The notes under the pieces were generated by a model. That model saw only the letters and a program-made list of their open reading frames with translations, had not been told where the DNA came from and did not search any database. Shown piece after piece: positions 53,728 to 62,471 of a stretch of DNA of 64,000 bases (the first letter of the stretch is position 1; each line of letters opens with the position of its first letter). This DNA comes from Leptospira perdikensis (lineage in GTDB: Bacteria > Spirochaetota > Leptospiria > Leptospirales > Leptospiraceae): NCBI RefSeq assembly GCF_004769575.1, contig NZ_RQGA01000003.1, positions 496,001 through 560,000 on the forward strand, in the 5' to 3' direction. Both the position numbers and the translations under genes were made by a program.

Positions 53728-54204
53728 ATGGGTTATTTAATCTATATTGTGGCGACAATGTTGGTATTACCACTTGTTTCGGTGATTGTTGAATTCTACT
53801 ATCGTTCTTCCCAAATCAGATTTTTTGATCTTACATGGAAGTGGTTTATTTTTTGGGCCATTGGAGTTAGGCTGATGACTGCTGGTTTAAACCAGATTGC
53901 CAATCCTGCCTTTACGGCAAGTATCATGCAACTCAGTGAATCCGCACATGTTGTGATCAGAGAGTTGGGTTTTGCTAATTTCCTGATGGGTGGACTTGCG
54001 ATACTATCGTTATTCTATCCTTCTTTACGTCCTGCGGCAACTCTTGGTGGTCTGTATCTTGGACTTGCTGGATTGTTACATGTCATTCGTGGGATAGAAC
54101 ATGTAAATTTCAAAGAAGCCACAGCACTGATTTCCGATTTATGGGGGTTCCTGATTGTTGTTGCCTATTTTTTTGATTCTCTTTTTCTCCGCAATCGAAC
54201 CTGA
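53728..54204 (+). CDS. DUF6790-like membrane protein
   Basis: 158 residues with four or five membrane segments. WFIFWAIGVRLMTAGLNQIANPAFTASIMQ is the conserved region I associate with DUF6790 (W-x-F-W ... G-V-R-L-x-x-A-G), followed by ELGFANFLMGGLAIL and RGIEHV. Function unknown. Its stop lies 2 bp from the convergent stop of the next gene. Confidence 0.55.
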   Translation: MGYLIYIVATMLVLPLVSVIVEFYYRSSQIRFFDLTWKWFIFWAIGVRLMTAGLNQIANPAFTASIMQLSESAHVVIRELGFANFLMGGLAILSLFYPSLRPAATLGGLYLGLAGLLHVIRGIEHVNFKEATALISDLWGFLIVVAYFFDSLFLRNRT

Positions 54205-54206
54205 TT

Positions 54207-54815
54207 TTATTTTGCATTTATTTTTACAGTTTCAACAATCGATTTTACTTCTTCCAATGTGGGTTCAAAGTTTTCATAAGGAATTCCAGATCCAATAAAA
54301 TAAAAATAATCTTTTTGTGGAAAGATCCAAACGGCCGAAACCACTTTTGTTTCTACTTCGTTTTCATTGAAAATAGAATAGGAAAATAAACTATACCCAG
54401 CTAAGTTTCCGTTGATACGAACTGTTTTTGGTTCGACCAAATAATCAAAATTTTTCAACGGAATAGAAATATAAAATAAAAGTTTTCGTAACGTGTTTGG
54501 AATATTATTAAATTCTAGATTGTTTTTTTGTATTTTGACATTGAGTGTGGGTAAAAATTCATCTATTTCTGGATCACCTTTGCGAATTGAATAAATAGGT
54601 ATTTCCGATTTTTCATGTAAAAGTTTTGTGAACGTGGGTGAACCGAGATGCACTCTTTGTAAATTTTCTTTGAATTCTCCCGTTGTGACATCGCTCCATG
54701 TAACGGGAGTTTCGATAGAAAATCCAAAAGAAGAGAGCTGAGTTAGTTTGGTTGGATTTGAAAAAATGTTCGAAGCAAAAAGTAAATAAATCAATATCCA
54801 AATGATTTTTTTCAT
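54207..54815 (-). CDS. Secreted hypothetical protein
   Basis: 202 residues from the ATG at 54815, which overlaps the stop of the WG-repeat gene as TAATG. A signal peptide (MKKIIWILIYLLFASNIFS) is followed by SSFGFSIETPVTWSDVTTGEF and the C-terminal DYFYFIGSGIPYENFEPTLEEVKSIVETVKI. The pattern, a soluble protein with alternating strands and a final helix, resembles PsbP/DUF1795-type secreted proteins (for example those with F-I-G-x-G-x-P near the end), but this match is loose. Function unknown; coupled to the WG-repeat lipoprotein. Confidence 0.6.
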   Translation of the reverse strand: MKKIIWILIYLLFASNIFSNPTKLTQLSSFGFSIETPVTWSDVTTGEFKENLQRVHLGSPTFTKLLHEKSEIPIYSIRKGDPEIDEFLPTLNVKIQKNNLEFNNIPNTLRKLLFYISIPLKNFDYLVEPKTVRINGNLAGYSLFSYSIFNENEVETKVVSAVWIFPQKDYFYFIGSGIPYENFEPTLEEVKSIVETVKINAK

Positions 54816-55936
54816 TAGTTCAAACACTCTCTGAAATTAACAACACCCCAGGCTTCGTTCAGTTGATATGTAAATATACCATCTTTAAGGGTCCCTAGTT
54901 TTTCGAATATAGGTGGAATCAACCATTCTGCATCCGTTGTGATGTAACCTTCTTTTTCGCCCTCTTTTGCAACTGCGATTCCGTTGGAGAAGGAGGCGAT
55001 TGATTTTAGTTTTGGCTCTATCAAATATCCACCTTGTTTGTTGATGATACCATATTTATCGTTTATGCTAATCGTTGCATATCCTTCGCTAAAATCATAA
55101 ACTGTATCAAATTTTGGTTCGATGATCACATTCCCTGAAAGATCTAGAAATCCCCATTTTTTGTTTAATTCGAATCGAACCAACCCTTCTTGAGGTATTC
55201 CCATATAATCGTATTTAGGTGGAATGATTACTTTAAAATTGGAATCCATTAATCCTAGTTTTTTATAGTGATAAAACTGGATAGTTCCATGATAAAAATA
55301 GTTTCTTATATCATAGTTCTCATGAGTGAATTTTTTTTCAATACCTTGGATATTGACAAGGCCTTGGTGTTCGTCTCGTTTGAAGATTGCCCATCCATCG
55401 TGGATATTACTTAAAAAGTCATATTTAATTGGTAAAATTAACTTTCCTTTGGTATTAATAATACCTTGTTTTCCATTGTTTTGGACTATCGCATATCCAT
55501 CCTGAAATCGAAATGCATTTTCATACTCAACGTCCCCAAGTAGGTTCCCATTTTTATCTAAGAATCCTTTTGGGTCTCTATGATGTTCTCCCAAACGATA
55601 AATTGCAAATCCATCGAAGAAGTCTCCAACTAATGAGAGTTCAAATCGAAACACCGGCCTGCTATTTACATCTATAAATCCATACTTATCATCTTTTTTT
55701 GCCCGAATCCAATCTTCGGATACATACGATAAATCCTGATAAACGGCAGGGAATACTTTAATTTTAGAATCGGCCGCATATAAGTAGGTTTTTATCTTTT
55801 TTTCATTTTCCAAACGGATCGTGTTGAATGTGAAATTACACCCTTTGAAAGTAGGGTTTTGTTTCTTTGGTAGACTTGAGCAGGACAGAATTGCCGTTAG
55901 GCTTAATGTGACTTGAAAAATGTAAATCAATTTCAT
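54815..55936 (-). CDS. WG-repeat lipoprotein
   Basis: 373 residues from the ATG at 55936 (MKLIYIFQVTLSLTAILS), with lipobox AILS-C. The mature protein consists of about ten WG (KWG) repeats of about 25-30 residues: KYGFIDVNSRPVFRFELSLVGDFFDGFAIYRL, KQGIINTKGKLILPIKYDFLSNIHDGWAIF, KKWGFLDLSGNVIIEPKFDTVYDFSEGYATI. Such proteins have a repetitive fold but no known catalytic role. The gene is first of a two-gene unit with the secreted protein above. Confidence 0.85.
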   Translation of the reverse strand: MKLIYIFQVTLSLTAILSCSSLPKKQNPTFKGCNFTFNTIRLENEKKIKTYLYAADSKIKVFPAVYQDLSYVSEDWIRAKKDDKYGFIDVNSRPVFRFELSLVGDFFDGFAIYRLGEHHRDPKGFLDKNGNLLGDVEYENAFRFQDGYAIVQNNGKQGIINTKGKLILPIKYDFLSNIHDGWAIFKRDEHQGLVNIQGIEKKFTHENYDIRNYFYHGTIQFYHYKKLGLMDSNFKVIIPPKYDYMGIPQEGLVRFELNKKWGFLDLSGNVIIEPKFDTVYDFSEGYATISINDKYGIINKQGGYLIEPKLKSIASFSNGIAVAKEGEKEGYITTDAEWLIPPIFEKLGTLKDGIFTYQLNEAWGVVNFRECLN

Positions 55937-56048
55937 GCAAGGGACAATGGTATCATTTCCTTGAAGATTCGAAAAGTAATATTTTGCGTTTATCACTTGT
56001 TAAAATCTATTTAAATCAGCTGATGCGGTAGGTAAAAATCGTTGTCTT

Positions 56049-56066
56049 GGTAGGAACCGCCCTACC
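56049..56066. other. Short GC hairpin upstream of the WG-repeat gene
   Basis: GGTAGG and CCTACC pair around AACCGC. It sits in the ~270 bp between the WG-repeat gene start and the DUF2200 stop, both on the minus strand, and could end the DUF2200 transcript, though no U-run follows. Confidence 0.3.
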
Positions 56067-56204
56067 CAAAGGTTTATTTTTGGATGTCTTGTATTATTGG
56101 TGAACCGGCTAACAGAAATTTATGAAAAGAAAAAATGTCAAATATGTTTGCTGAGCGGAATGGATAGGAATTTGTTTAATGAAGCGAATGAACCTTTCTA
56201 GTAA

Positions 56205-56570
56205 TTATTCATTCCTCAGAATTTTTTCCATCACCTTTCCTTTTGCCAACTCATCCACAAGTTTGTCTAAATACCGAACTTTTTTGGTTAATTGGTTCTC
56301 AATTTCTTCCACACGATACCCACAAATCATTCCTTTGATCAGATGGGCATTTTTATTTAATACGGCTCTTTCAAAGAAGGTTTGGAAACTCACTTTCTCT
56401 TGGATTAATTCTTTTATTTTCTTTTCATCGAAAGAAGTTAACCATTCAATCACTTGGTTTAGTTCTTTTTTGGTTCTGCCCTTTTTTTCTATTTTGGTCA
56501 GATAAAGAGGATAAACAGAAGCGAAAGTCATCCGCGCCATTTTTTCGTTATGTTCAGGGGTTGGTTCCAT
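56205..56570 (-). CDS. DUF2200 family protein
   Basis: About 121 residues from the ATG at 56570 (MEPTPEHNEKM); a TTG 33 bases upstream gives a longer frame. MARMTFASVYPLYLTKIEKKGRTKKELNQVIEWLTSFDEKKIKELIQEKVSFQTFFERA is the DUF2200 core, which includes the fully conserved F-A-x-V-Y-P and C-G-Y-R-V-E-E-I. Function unknown; small, helical and cytoplasmic. The gene stands alone. Confidence 0.88.
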   Translation of the reverse strand: MEPTPEHNEKMARMTFASVYPLYLTKIEKKGRTKKELNQVIEWLTSFDEKKIKELIQEKVSFQTFFERAVLNKNAHLIKGMICGYRVEEIENQLTKKVRYLDKLVDELAKGKVMEKILRNE

Positions 56571-57013
56571 ATAATTCACTTTTTTACCGACTTCTTTGGC
56601 CAAACTGAAAACATACCACGTAGATGGTCACGGGAGTTTAAGATAGAAGTTCGATGATTTGAAATTGTCAGTGGTCTGAGGGATAGTGCAAGTTAATTTT
56701 GTTTTTTTGTTCTCTGTTACCAATCGCATGTCCAGACTTTGGTGCGAAAGTCTCATATTTCAAGCGACAACTAAATTTGATGGTTTCTTGAAGAACATGA
56801 TTTGTTTTTCACATATTATTTGTTATTCGATTGTTCGCATTGTAATGGTATCAGCTGATTGCAGTTTATTCATGAACGAAATAATAAGTTAACTTTTAAA
56901 AGTATAATAAATCATAATTTGGGGATTGGAAATTTGTTGAAAAAGATCACCTAACATATAAAATATTTGGTGATCGAATTTGTATTTATAAATCTAGGAT
57001 CAGCTTTTCTTCT

Positions 57014-57084
57014 GCGCCCCGGATAGAAGCGGAAATCCTTTGCTTATGCAAAGATTGGAGCGGATAGCCGGAAATGTGCGCCCC
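57014..57084. repeat. Dispersed palindromic intergenic repeat, copy G (short form)
   Basis: About 71 bp, from GCGCCCCGGATAGAAGCGG to GGAAATGTGCGCCCC. A central hairpin pairs ATCCTTTGC with GCAAAGATT around TTAT; flanks repeat CCGGAT and GATAGCCGG. It matches copy B almost base for base, apart from the loop and a few substitutions. Confidence 0.8.
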
Positions 57085-57284
57085 AAACCTTGCCTTTGTT
57101 TTTGGGTTAGGATTTGGAATCCATTCCATTCGATAGGAAACAATTTCTTTCCAAACTCTTACCTTTTCCTGTTTTTTTGGTTGTACCAGGATGCTTTGGA
57201 CAAAAGAATCGGCTTGTGGCAAATATTACCACGAATGTTGGTAGCTATGACACGTAAAATCTGAAAGGATCTTAATTTTCTTAA

Positions 57285-57308
57285 CCTCCTGATTCCCGTC
57301 CCAGGAGG
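57285..57308. other. 7-bp perfect hairpin before the DUF1554 gene
   Basis: CCTCCTG (57285-57291) pairs exactly with CAGGAGG (57302-57308). It ends about 48 bp upstream of the start codon. Its right arm contains AGGAGG, a full Shine-Dalgarno core, so the hairpin could hide a ribosome site, although no start codon lies at the right distance downstream. Confidence 0.4.
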
Positions 57309-57355
57309 ACAAGAAAATACAAATATGTTAACATATGGATTTAATAGTGGAACTT

Positions 57356-58042
57356 ATGAGAATCAAAATAGGATTTTATTGTCTCAGTCTATTGTGTTTT
57401 CTTAACTGCGGTCCAGCTGATCTTTGTAATGCAGCTGATACTTCCAGTCGATGCGGAATCTTACGATTGACTATGCAAAATTCAAATCCGTCAAATTCGC
57501 CTCGAGTTTCTCACTGCTCAGTATGTAGAATGTTCGTTACCGCAACTACCTATAATGCCAATCTGGGAGGTATTGTGGGGGCCGATAGTAAATGTTTCTC
57601 CGATACCAATAAACCTTCGACTGGTATTTATAAAGCATTACTTGTGGATAATGCCAATCGCCGTGCTTGTACAAGCGTTAACTGCACTACTGGCGGAACT
57701 ACAGAACAGATTGATTGGGTATTGTCACCAAATGCAACTTATGTGCAAGCAACAAATACATCCACAATTATTTTCACTTCGGATGCCAATGGAGTCTATA
57801 ACAATAACTTAACGAATCTAGTTTCTGTTGCGGCCGCGGCAATCTGGACAGGGCTCAAAAACAATCCGTCTTGGGATTGGCAGACCGATACAACACATAC
57901 ATGTTCGTCTTGGGCAGACAGTGTCACCGCAAGTTGTGGATCCTATGGAGTGACAAGTTGGACAGATAGTCGCGCGATTGCGATCACGTCTGCCTATGGA
58001 AGTGGAGGCACTCTAAACAATTTACTCTGTGTGGAACAATAG
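57356..58042 (+). CDS. DUF1554 domain lipoprotein
   Basis: 228 residues from the ATG at 57356 with AGTGGA upstream. The signal peptide ends LCFLN-C. The DUF1554 region is visible as RMFVTATTYNANLGGIVGADSKC (a Cys-rich N-terminal block), KALLVDNANRRACTSVNC, IDWVLSPNATYVQ, IWTGLKNNPSWDWQTDTTHTCSSWAD and the terminal LLCVEQ. The fold is related to C-type-lectin-like or collagen-trimerisation domains. DUF1554 lipoproteins are expanded in Leptospira. Surface location is likely; function unknown. Confidence 0.85.
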   Translation: MRIKIGFYCLSLLCFLNCGPADLCNAADTSSRCGILRLTMQNSNPSNSPRVSHCSVCRMFVTATTYNANLGGIVGADSKCFSDTNKPSTGIYKALLVDNANRRACTSVNCTTGGTTEQIDWVLSPNATYVQATNTSTIIFTSDANGVYNNNLTNLVSVAAAAIWTGLKNNPSWDWQTDTTHTCSSWADSVTASCGSYGVTSWTDSRAIAITSAYGSGGTLNNLLCVEQ

Positions 58043-58050
58043 TTTAATGG

Positions 58051-58842
58051 TTAAGAAGCTCTGAGGATTTTTTCGATCTCTTCATTTTGAATGTACCAAC
58101 GAATTGATTCTCCTTTTTGAAATATGAGGGAAGGAGAAATTCCAAAGATTTCTCGGAATACATTGGTAAAGTGAGCTTGGTCGTAAAAACCTGCGCCAAG
58201 GGCAGCGTCAGCAAGGGAGGCACCTTCTTTGATTGCGATTACTGCTGTTTTGATTCGAAACCACTTGCGAAATGCTCGGAGTGGGAGACCCACTGCATTT
58301 TTAAATTCATGTTGGAGCCAAGACTCAGACATCCCGATTTCCAAAGCAAGTTCCTCAACATTTGTGGTTTCTTCTGGATTTTTAATCAGTTTTCGCATAA
58401 CATAGATTAATCGCTCGTTGTCTTGTATTTTTTGTGCAGGTGCTAATCGGTTAAACGGAAACGAACGATTTAGAATTGCCGGATATAGTTCCGGATTGGC
58501 TGTTTGTATTTCAAGACAAGTTGTAATCAATTCCAAAGCCCAAGTAGGGTTGGCAGAGAGTTTATTGGGACCTGCTTCCTTTGTGAGAATTTCTCCGATT
58601 TCACTTCCTGGATCGGCAAACAAAATTCCAACGGATCCGTTGAAAACTGTTTCATGACTCAAAGTTCCATCAAAAACAAAACAACGAGAGCTCAACCATT
58701 GTTTGTTTCCTTTAACACGTTTTTTAATTTCCGTATCGAGGCTTACGATTGTTGCAGAGGTAACTGTGGAATGAAACGCAAGATATGGCAATTTCCCAAC
58801 AAACAACACAGCGCCCCGAAGAGCGCAGATCACATTCTGCAT
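58051..58842 (-). CDS. AraC-family transcriptional regulator
   Basis: 263 residues. The C-terminal DNA-binding region has two helix-turn-helices: NVEELALEIGMSESWLQHEFKNAVGLPLRAFRKW and GASLADAALGAGFYDQAHFTNVFREIFGISPSLIF. The N-terminal 130 residues (TSATIVSLDTEIKKRVKGNKQW, GSVGILFADPGSEIGEIL) form a small cupin-like ligand region. It converges on the DUF1554 gene and starts 70 bp from the thioesterase stop on the same strand. Target genes unknown. Confidence 0.85.
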   Translation of the reverse strand: MQNVICALRGAVLFVGKLPYLAFHSTVTSATIVSLDTEIKKRVKGNKQWLSSRCFVFDGTLSHETVFNGSVGILFADPGSEIGEILTKEAGPNKLSANPTWALELITTCLEIQTANPELYPAILNRSFPFNRLAPAQKIQDNERLIYVMRKLIKNPEETTNVEELALEIGMSESWLQHEFKNAVGLPLRAFRKWFRIKTAVIAIKEGASLADAALGAGFYDQAHFTNVFREIFGISPSLIFQKGESIRWYIQNEEIEKILRAS

Positions 58843-58912
58843 CTGTTTATGTTAAATGAAAGATTAACAAAGACAATCGAAAACTTTGAATCCGATCAAT
58901 AAGGAGAAAAAA

Positions 58913-59383
58913 TTAACGAGGTTCTGCGATTGCGTATTTGTATTTTGCTTGTGCAGTTCTTTTATTGTCTTCGTTAAAAAAATCGCAGATGTATTCTAAA
59001 AGTTTTCCATTTTTTTGAACTAATCTTGCCTTGGCCCGAACGGTTTCAGTTCTTACAGGGCGGAGGTATCGTATCGATGCATCCATTGTGAAGGTTCTTT
59101 CTCTTTCGTTTTCCACATGAAAGAATGCCATAATTGAGGTAAGCGTATCACCGACGCTAAAGAAACAACCTCCATGCATAAATCCGTGAAGGGCTCTGTT
59201 ACTTTGAGAGTAGGGAATGTCTGCTTCGGAAATTTCCGAAGTAAGATTCAAAACTTTCATATTTGTTGCCCCTGGATGGCATTGGTCGATTAAATTCTGG
59301 GCTTGTTCTATTAGAGAACAGTTTTCCTTTAGAGTAAAAATATCCATTGGTACATTATGATATAGTAATTCTAATACATTCAT
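58913..59383 (-). CDS. PaaI-type hotdog thioesterase
   Basis: 156 residues. ALHGFMHGGCFFSVGDTLTSIMAFF is the hotdog active-site helix motif (H-G-G-x ... D-T), then TMDASIRYLRPVRTETVRAKARLVQKNGKLLEY and a final strand KRTAQAKYKYAI. The family hydrolyses acyl-CoA thioesters, and PaaI-like members act in aromatic-acid catabolism, but the specificity is not readable. The ATG at 59383 has GAG upstream; an internal Met (59347) is an alternative start. Confidence 0.82.
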   Translation of the reverse strand: MNVLELLYHNVPMDIFTLKENCSLIEQAQNLIDQCHPGATNMKVLNLTSEISEADIPYSQSNRALHGFMHGGCFFSVGDTLTSIMAFFHVENERERTFTMDASIRYLRPVRTETVRAKARLVQKNGKLLEYICDFFNEDNKRTAQAKYKYAIAEPR

Positions 59384-59649
59384 CTTTCACTCGTTTTGTT
59401 TTTATTAGATGAAGAGTAACATTTTGTCAGATTTGAGTCTTGGAAAAACCTGCAGTTGGTTGGTTTTTTGTTCTGGATTGTATCTGCTTGGGGATAGGTC
59501 ACCAGTAAGTGAGTCAATGTCCGCGATAAATTCCACTACAATTTTATCGACGTTACACCAACGGCGTAAGAAAAGGGATGTTTTGTATTCTGGATTCCCT
59601 TCCCTAGGGGACAAAACAACCGATCTGCTAGAATCAGATAAACTCTGGC

Positions 59650-59680
59650 AAAAAAAAAGGGAACTTTCGTTCCCCTTTTT
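59650..59680 (-). terminator. Rho-independent terminator of mreB
   Basis: On the minus strand GGGGAAC, loop GAAA, GTTCCC and then a T-run of eight or more. It lies 23 bp past the mreB stop. The rest of the 320-bp gap to the thioesterase start shows nothing recognisable. Confidence 0.9.
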
Positions 59681-59702
59681 CACCTTACCATGTAACCGAA
59701 GT

Positions 59703-60725
59703 TTAACGGATTCCTGGTTTGATGTATTTGAGTTCGTCGAGGTAACGACCTGTTCCGAGCACCACACAAGTCAGTGGGTTTTCGGCACGGAAAACAGGAA
59801 CTCCTGTTTCTTTCGTGAGGTAATGTTCCAGACCACGAAGGAGGCAACCACCACCTGTGAGAACAATTCCACGTTCTACGATGTCGGCTGCAAGTTCTGG
59901 TGGAGTTCTTTCCAATACGGATTTGATTCCGTCTAGGATTTCGTCTGTCGGCTCTTTGAGGGCTTTACGAATTTCGTTAGAATCAAGTTCGAGGGTACGT
60001 GGAAGACCAGAGATTGCGTCACGACCTTTCACTTCCATCGTGTCCACACGTTTGTCAGCAAAAGCGTTTCCGATGGTCAGTTTGATATCCTCGGCAGTTC
60101 TTTCTCCGACCACTAGGTTGTATTGGTTACGAAGGTATTTCACAATGGCTTCATCGAATTCGTCACCACCAGTTCGGATGGACTCAGCGATCACCATACC
60201 ACCAAGAGAGATCACAGCGATTTCTGTAGTTCCTCCCCCGATATCAACGATCATGTTCCCCGCTGGTTCATGGATCGGGATGTTGGCACCAATCGCCGCT
60301 GCGAGTGCTTCTTCAATGAGGAAAATTTCACGAGCTCCTGCTTGTTCGGCAGACTCACGAACGGCACGTCTTTCTACTTCGGTGATCCCAGAAGGAACTC
60401 CGATGACGATGCGTGGTTTTACAAATGTAGTGCGGTTGTGAACTTTAGCGATGAAGTAACGAATCATCTTTTCTACAGTTTCGAAGTCGGCGATCACCCC
60501 GTCTTTCATAGGGCGGATGGCAACGATATCACCAGGAGTTCTTCCTAGCATTCGTTTTGCTTCTTGTCCCACTGCGAGGACTCGGCCAGTAGAGGCCTGG
60601 ACTGCCACGACCGACGGTTCTGAGAGGACGATCCCTTGTCCTTTCACATGCACGAGGGTGTTCGCGGTTCCCAAATCGATTCCCATATCGTTCGAGAAAA
60701 GTCCATAGAGGTTATCAAATATCAT
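59703..60725 (-). CDS. mreB: Rod-shape determining protein MreB
   Basis: 340 residues, the normal length. Actin-fold motifs: phosphate 1 [28 protein letters not shown], connect 1 [23 protein letters not shown], phosphate 2 [19 protein letters not shown], and adenosine motif [14 protein letters not shown]. It polymerises on the inner membrane and guides cell-wall synthesis. No mreC or mreD is adjacent and a terminator follows directly, so it is expressed alone; spirochaetes often carry a further mreBCD cluster elsewhere. The start [15 protein letters not shown] has an amphipathic N-terminus for membrane binding. Confidence 0.96.
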   Translation of the reverse strand: MIFDNLYGLFSNDMGIDLGTANTLVHVKGQGIVLSEPSVVAVQASTGRVLAVGQEAKRMLGRTPGDIVAIRPMKDGVIADFETVEKMIRYFIAKVHNRTTFVKPRIVIGVPSGITEVERRAVRESAEQAGAREIFLIEEALAAAIGANIPIHEPAGNMIVDIGGGTTEIAVISLGGMVIAESIRTGGDEFDEAIVKYLRNQYNLVVGERTAEDIKLTIGNAFADKRVDTMEVKGRDAISGLPRTLELDSNEIRKALKEPTDEILDGIKSVLERTPPELAADIVERGIVLTGGGCLLRGLEHYLTKETGVPVFRAENPLTCVVLGTGRYLDELKYIKPGIR

Positions 60726-60869
60726 ATCAGATCCTGGTGAAAGAAGTACGAAAGGGGGAATTTACGGTGGGTTCACACCAAAACAATAGAATTCTACCCG
60801 TTCCCCATAATTTTCGGCTGGTTTTTGCTTTCAACCGTAAAAATTTTCGTTAGGCTAGTTACAAACAAA

Positions 60870-62471
60870 ATGCTTCCTTTCTCACAAATCTTAAGAAAAC
60901 CCAATTCCGCATTTCGCTCGGAAAAGATACTCGCTGCCATTGATTTGGGCACAAATTCTTTCCACATCGTTGTCGTAAAACTAAGACCGGATGGTACGCT
61001 TGAATATCTGACCAAAGAAAAGGAATCGGTAAGACTCGGGAGCGGTAGCAGTGATTATGCGGTCATCCAGGACGATGCCATGGAGAGGGGACTTGCTTGT
61101 CTCAAACGGTTTCGTACCCTTGCTGATTCCTATCAGGCAGAAATTCGAGCTGTTGCCACAAGTGCACTCAGAGAAGCAGAAAACCGCCAAGTGTTTCTCG
61201 ACCGAGCCGAGAAGGAAATAGGAATCCAAATCCAAGTAGTTTCCGGAAATGAGGAAGCAAGGCTGATTTATATGGGGATTTTACAAGGCCTTCCCGTTTT
61301 TGATAAACGAATTTTACTCATTGATATCGGAGGAGGGAGTACAGAACTACTTGTGGGTGAAAAGGGGGAGATTCTTTTTTCTACCAGTTTGAAACTTGGG
61401 GCCATTCGATTGACGGAAAAGTATTTAAAGAAAGATCCCATAAGTCCTACCGACATCCAGAAATGCCGGATTCATATTGAATCGGTTCTATCAGCATTTT
61501 TGCCTCAGATTGAAACTTGGAAACCCTTTATGGTTGTGGGAAGTTCTGGTACAATCTCCTCTGTGACCTCCATTGTTTTGGAAAAAAAGATGGAAAAAAG
61601 GGACAGATTGAACGGAACAGAAATCACAATTGATCAGTTTAAAGAAGCAAGAAAACAAGTGTTAGATGCTGATAGTTTAAAAAAAAGGTTAAAAATCCCA
61701 GGACTTGATGCCAAAAGGGGGGATATCATTGTCGGTGGAGTTTTGGTTTTGGATGAAGTATTACAAAGAATCAAAGCTCCTTCTTTTACTGTAAGTGATT
61801 TTGCTCTCCGAGAGGGGATTGTGTATGATACGATCGAGTCTTGGTACAGGCATACCGATAGTTCTCTTCCCCCACTAGACAATATTCGTGAAAAGGCAAT
61901 CAAAACTGTAGCCAATCTTTATCCCCAAGGAAAAGGGCATGCGGAAGCGGTTGTAAAGATCACCTTGCAGATGTTTGATGATTTGAAGGATTTACATGGT
62001 CTTGGTAATCTAGAGCGAGACTATTTGGAGACTGCTTGTTATTTACACCAAGTGGGTCTTTGTATTTCCCACCACAACTATCACAAACATAGTTATTATA
62101 TCATCCGAAACTCAGAGGCTATGGTGGGGTTTTCTAATGCAGAAATTGAGATCATTGCTCTTCTTGCCCGTTATCATAGAAAGGGTGGACCCAAAGGGAA
62201 ACACGAAGAGTTTAAGGCTTTACGAACAGAAGATCAAATCCTTGTAAAAAAGTTAGCTGCGTTTTTAAGAATTGGAGATGGACTCGACCGTTCGGAAAAA
62301 TCCATTATCCAAAGGCTTGACGCTGTGTACGAAAGAGGAAAGGTTTTTTGTAGATTGTATCACAAAAAGGGGACCGATCCCAATTTAGAATTATGGTCTG
62401 TATCCGAAAAAAAAGATCTATTTGAAGATACTTTTAATACTAAAATTGAATTCCAGGTGAGTTTGATATGA
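60870..62471 (+). CDS. Ppx/GppA family phosphatase with HD domain
   Basis: About 533 residues from the ATG at 60870 (MLPFSQILRKPNSAFRSEK); a longer in-frame start at 60825 overlaps likely promoter sequence. The ASKHA fold shows AAIDLGTNSFHIVVVKL (phosphate 1), TSALREAENRQVFLDRAEKEIG, and LLIDIGGGSTELLVG (phosphate 2), with GSSGTISS. The C-terminal third is an HD-like domain (YLHQVGLCISHHNYHKHSYYIIRNSEAM, ALLARYHRKGGPK). Ppx/GppA enzymes hydrolyse polyphosphate or pppGpp. The stop overlaps the next start (ATGA). Confidence 0.9.
   Translation: MLPFSQILRKPNSAFRSEKILAAIDLGTNSFHIVVVKLRPDGTLEYLTKEKESVRLGSGSSDYAVIQDDAMERGLACLKRFRTLADSYQAEIRAVATSALREAENRQVFLDRAEKEIGIQIQVVSGNEEARLIYMGILQGLPVFDKRILLIDIGGGSTELLVGEKGEILFSTSLKLGAIRLTEKYLKKDPISPTDIQKCRIHIESVLSAFLPQIETWKPFMVVGSSGTISSVTSIVLEKKMEKRDRLNGTEITIDQFKEARKQVLDADSLKKRLKIPGLDAKRGDIIVGGVLVLDEVLQRIKAPSFTVSDFALREGIVYDTIESWYRHTDSSLPPLDNIREKAIKTVANLYPQGKGHAEAVVKITLQMFDDLKDLHGLGNLERDYLETACYLHQVGLCISHHNYHKHSYYIIRNSEAMVGFSNAEIEIIALLARYHRKGGPKGKHEEFKALRTEDQILVKKLAAFLRIGDGLDRSEKSIIQRLDAVYERGKVFCRLYHKKGTDPNLELWSVSEKKDLFEDTFNTKIEFQVSLI

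Larger units (their letters stand above)
56571..57355. other. 785-bp intergenic region with hairpins and one repeat
   Basis: No convincing gene. A hairpin at 56945-56975 (GATCACC/GGTGATC around an AT loop), repeat copy G at 57014-57084, and a hairpin at 57285-57308 (CCTCCTG/CAGGAGG) are present. A 68-codon open frame at 56686-56892 has no ribosome site and low-quality composition; I do not call it. Confidence 0.6.

Noticed and set aside
56686..56892. 68-codon open frame in the long intergenic gap
   Set aside because: No ribosome site, no family, and hydrophobic composition that varies along its length; not enough to call a gene.
59857..60441. 194-codon open frame opposite mreB
   Set aside because: It is antisense to a well-conserved gene and has no recognisable domain or ribosome site; a frame shadow of biased codons.
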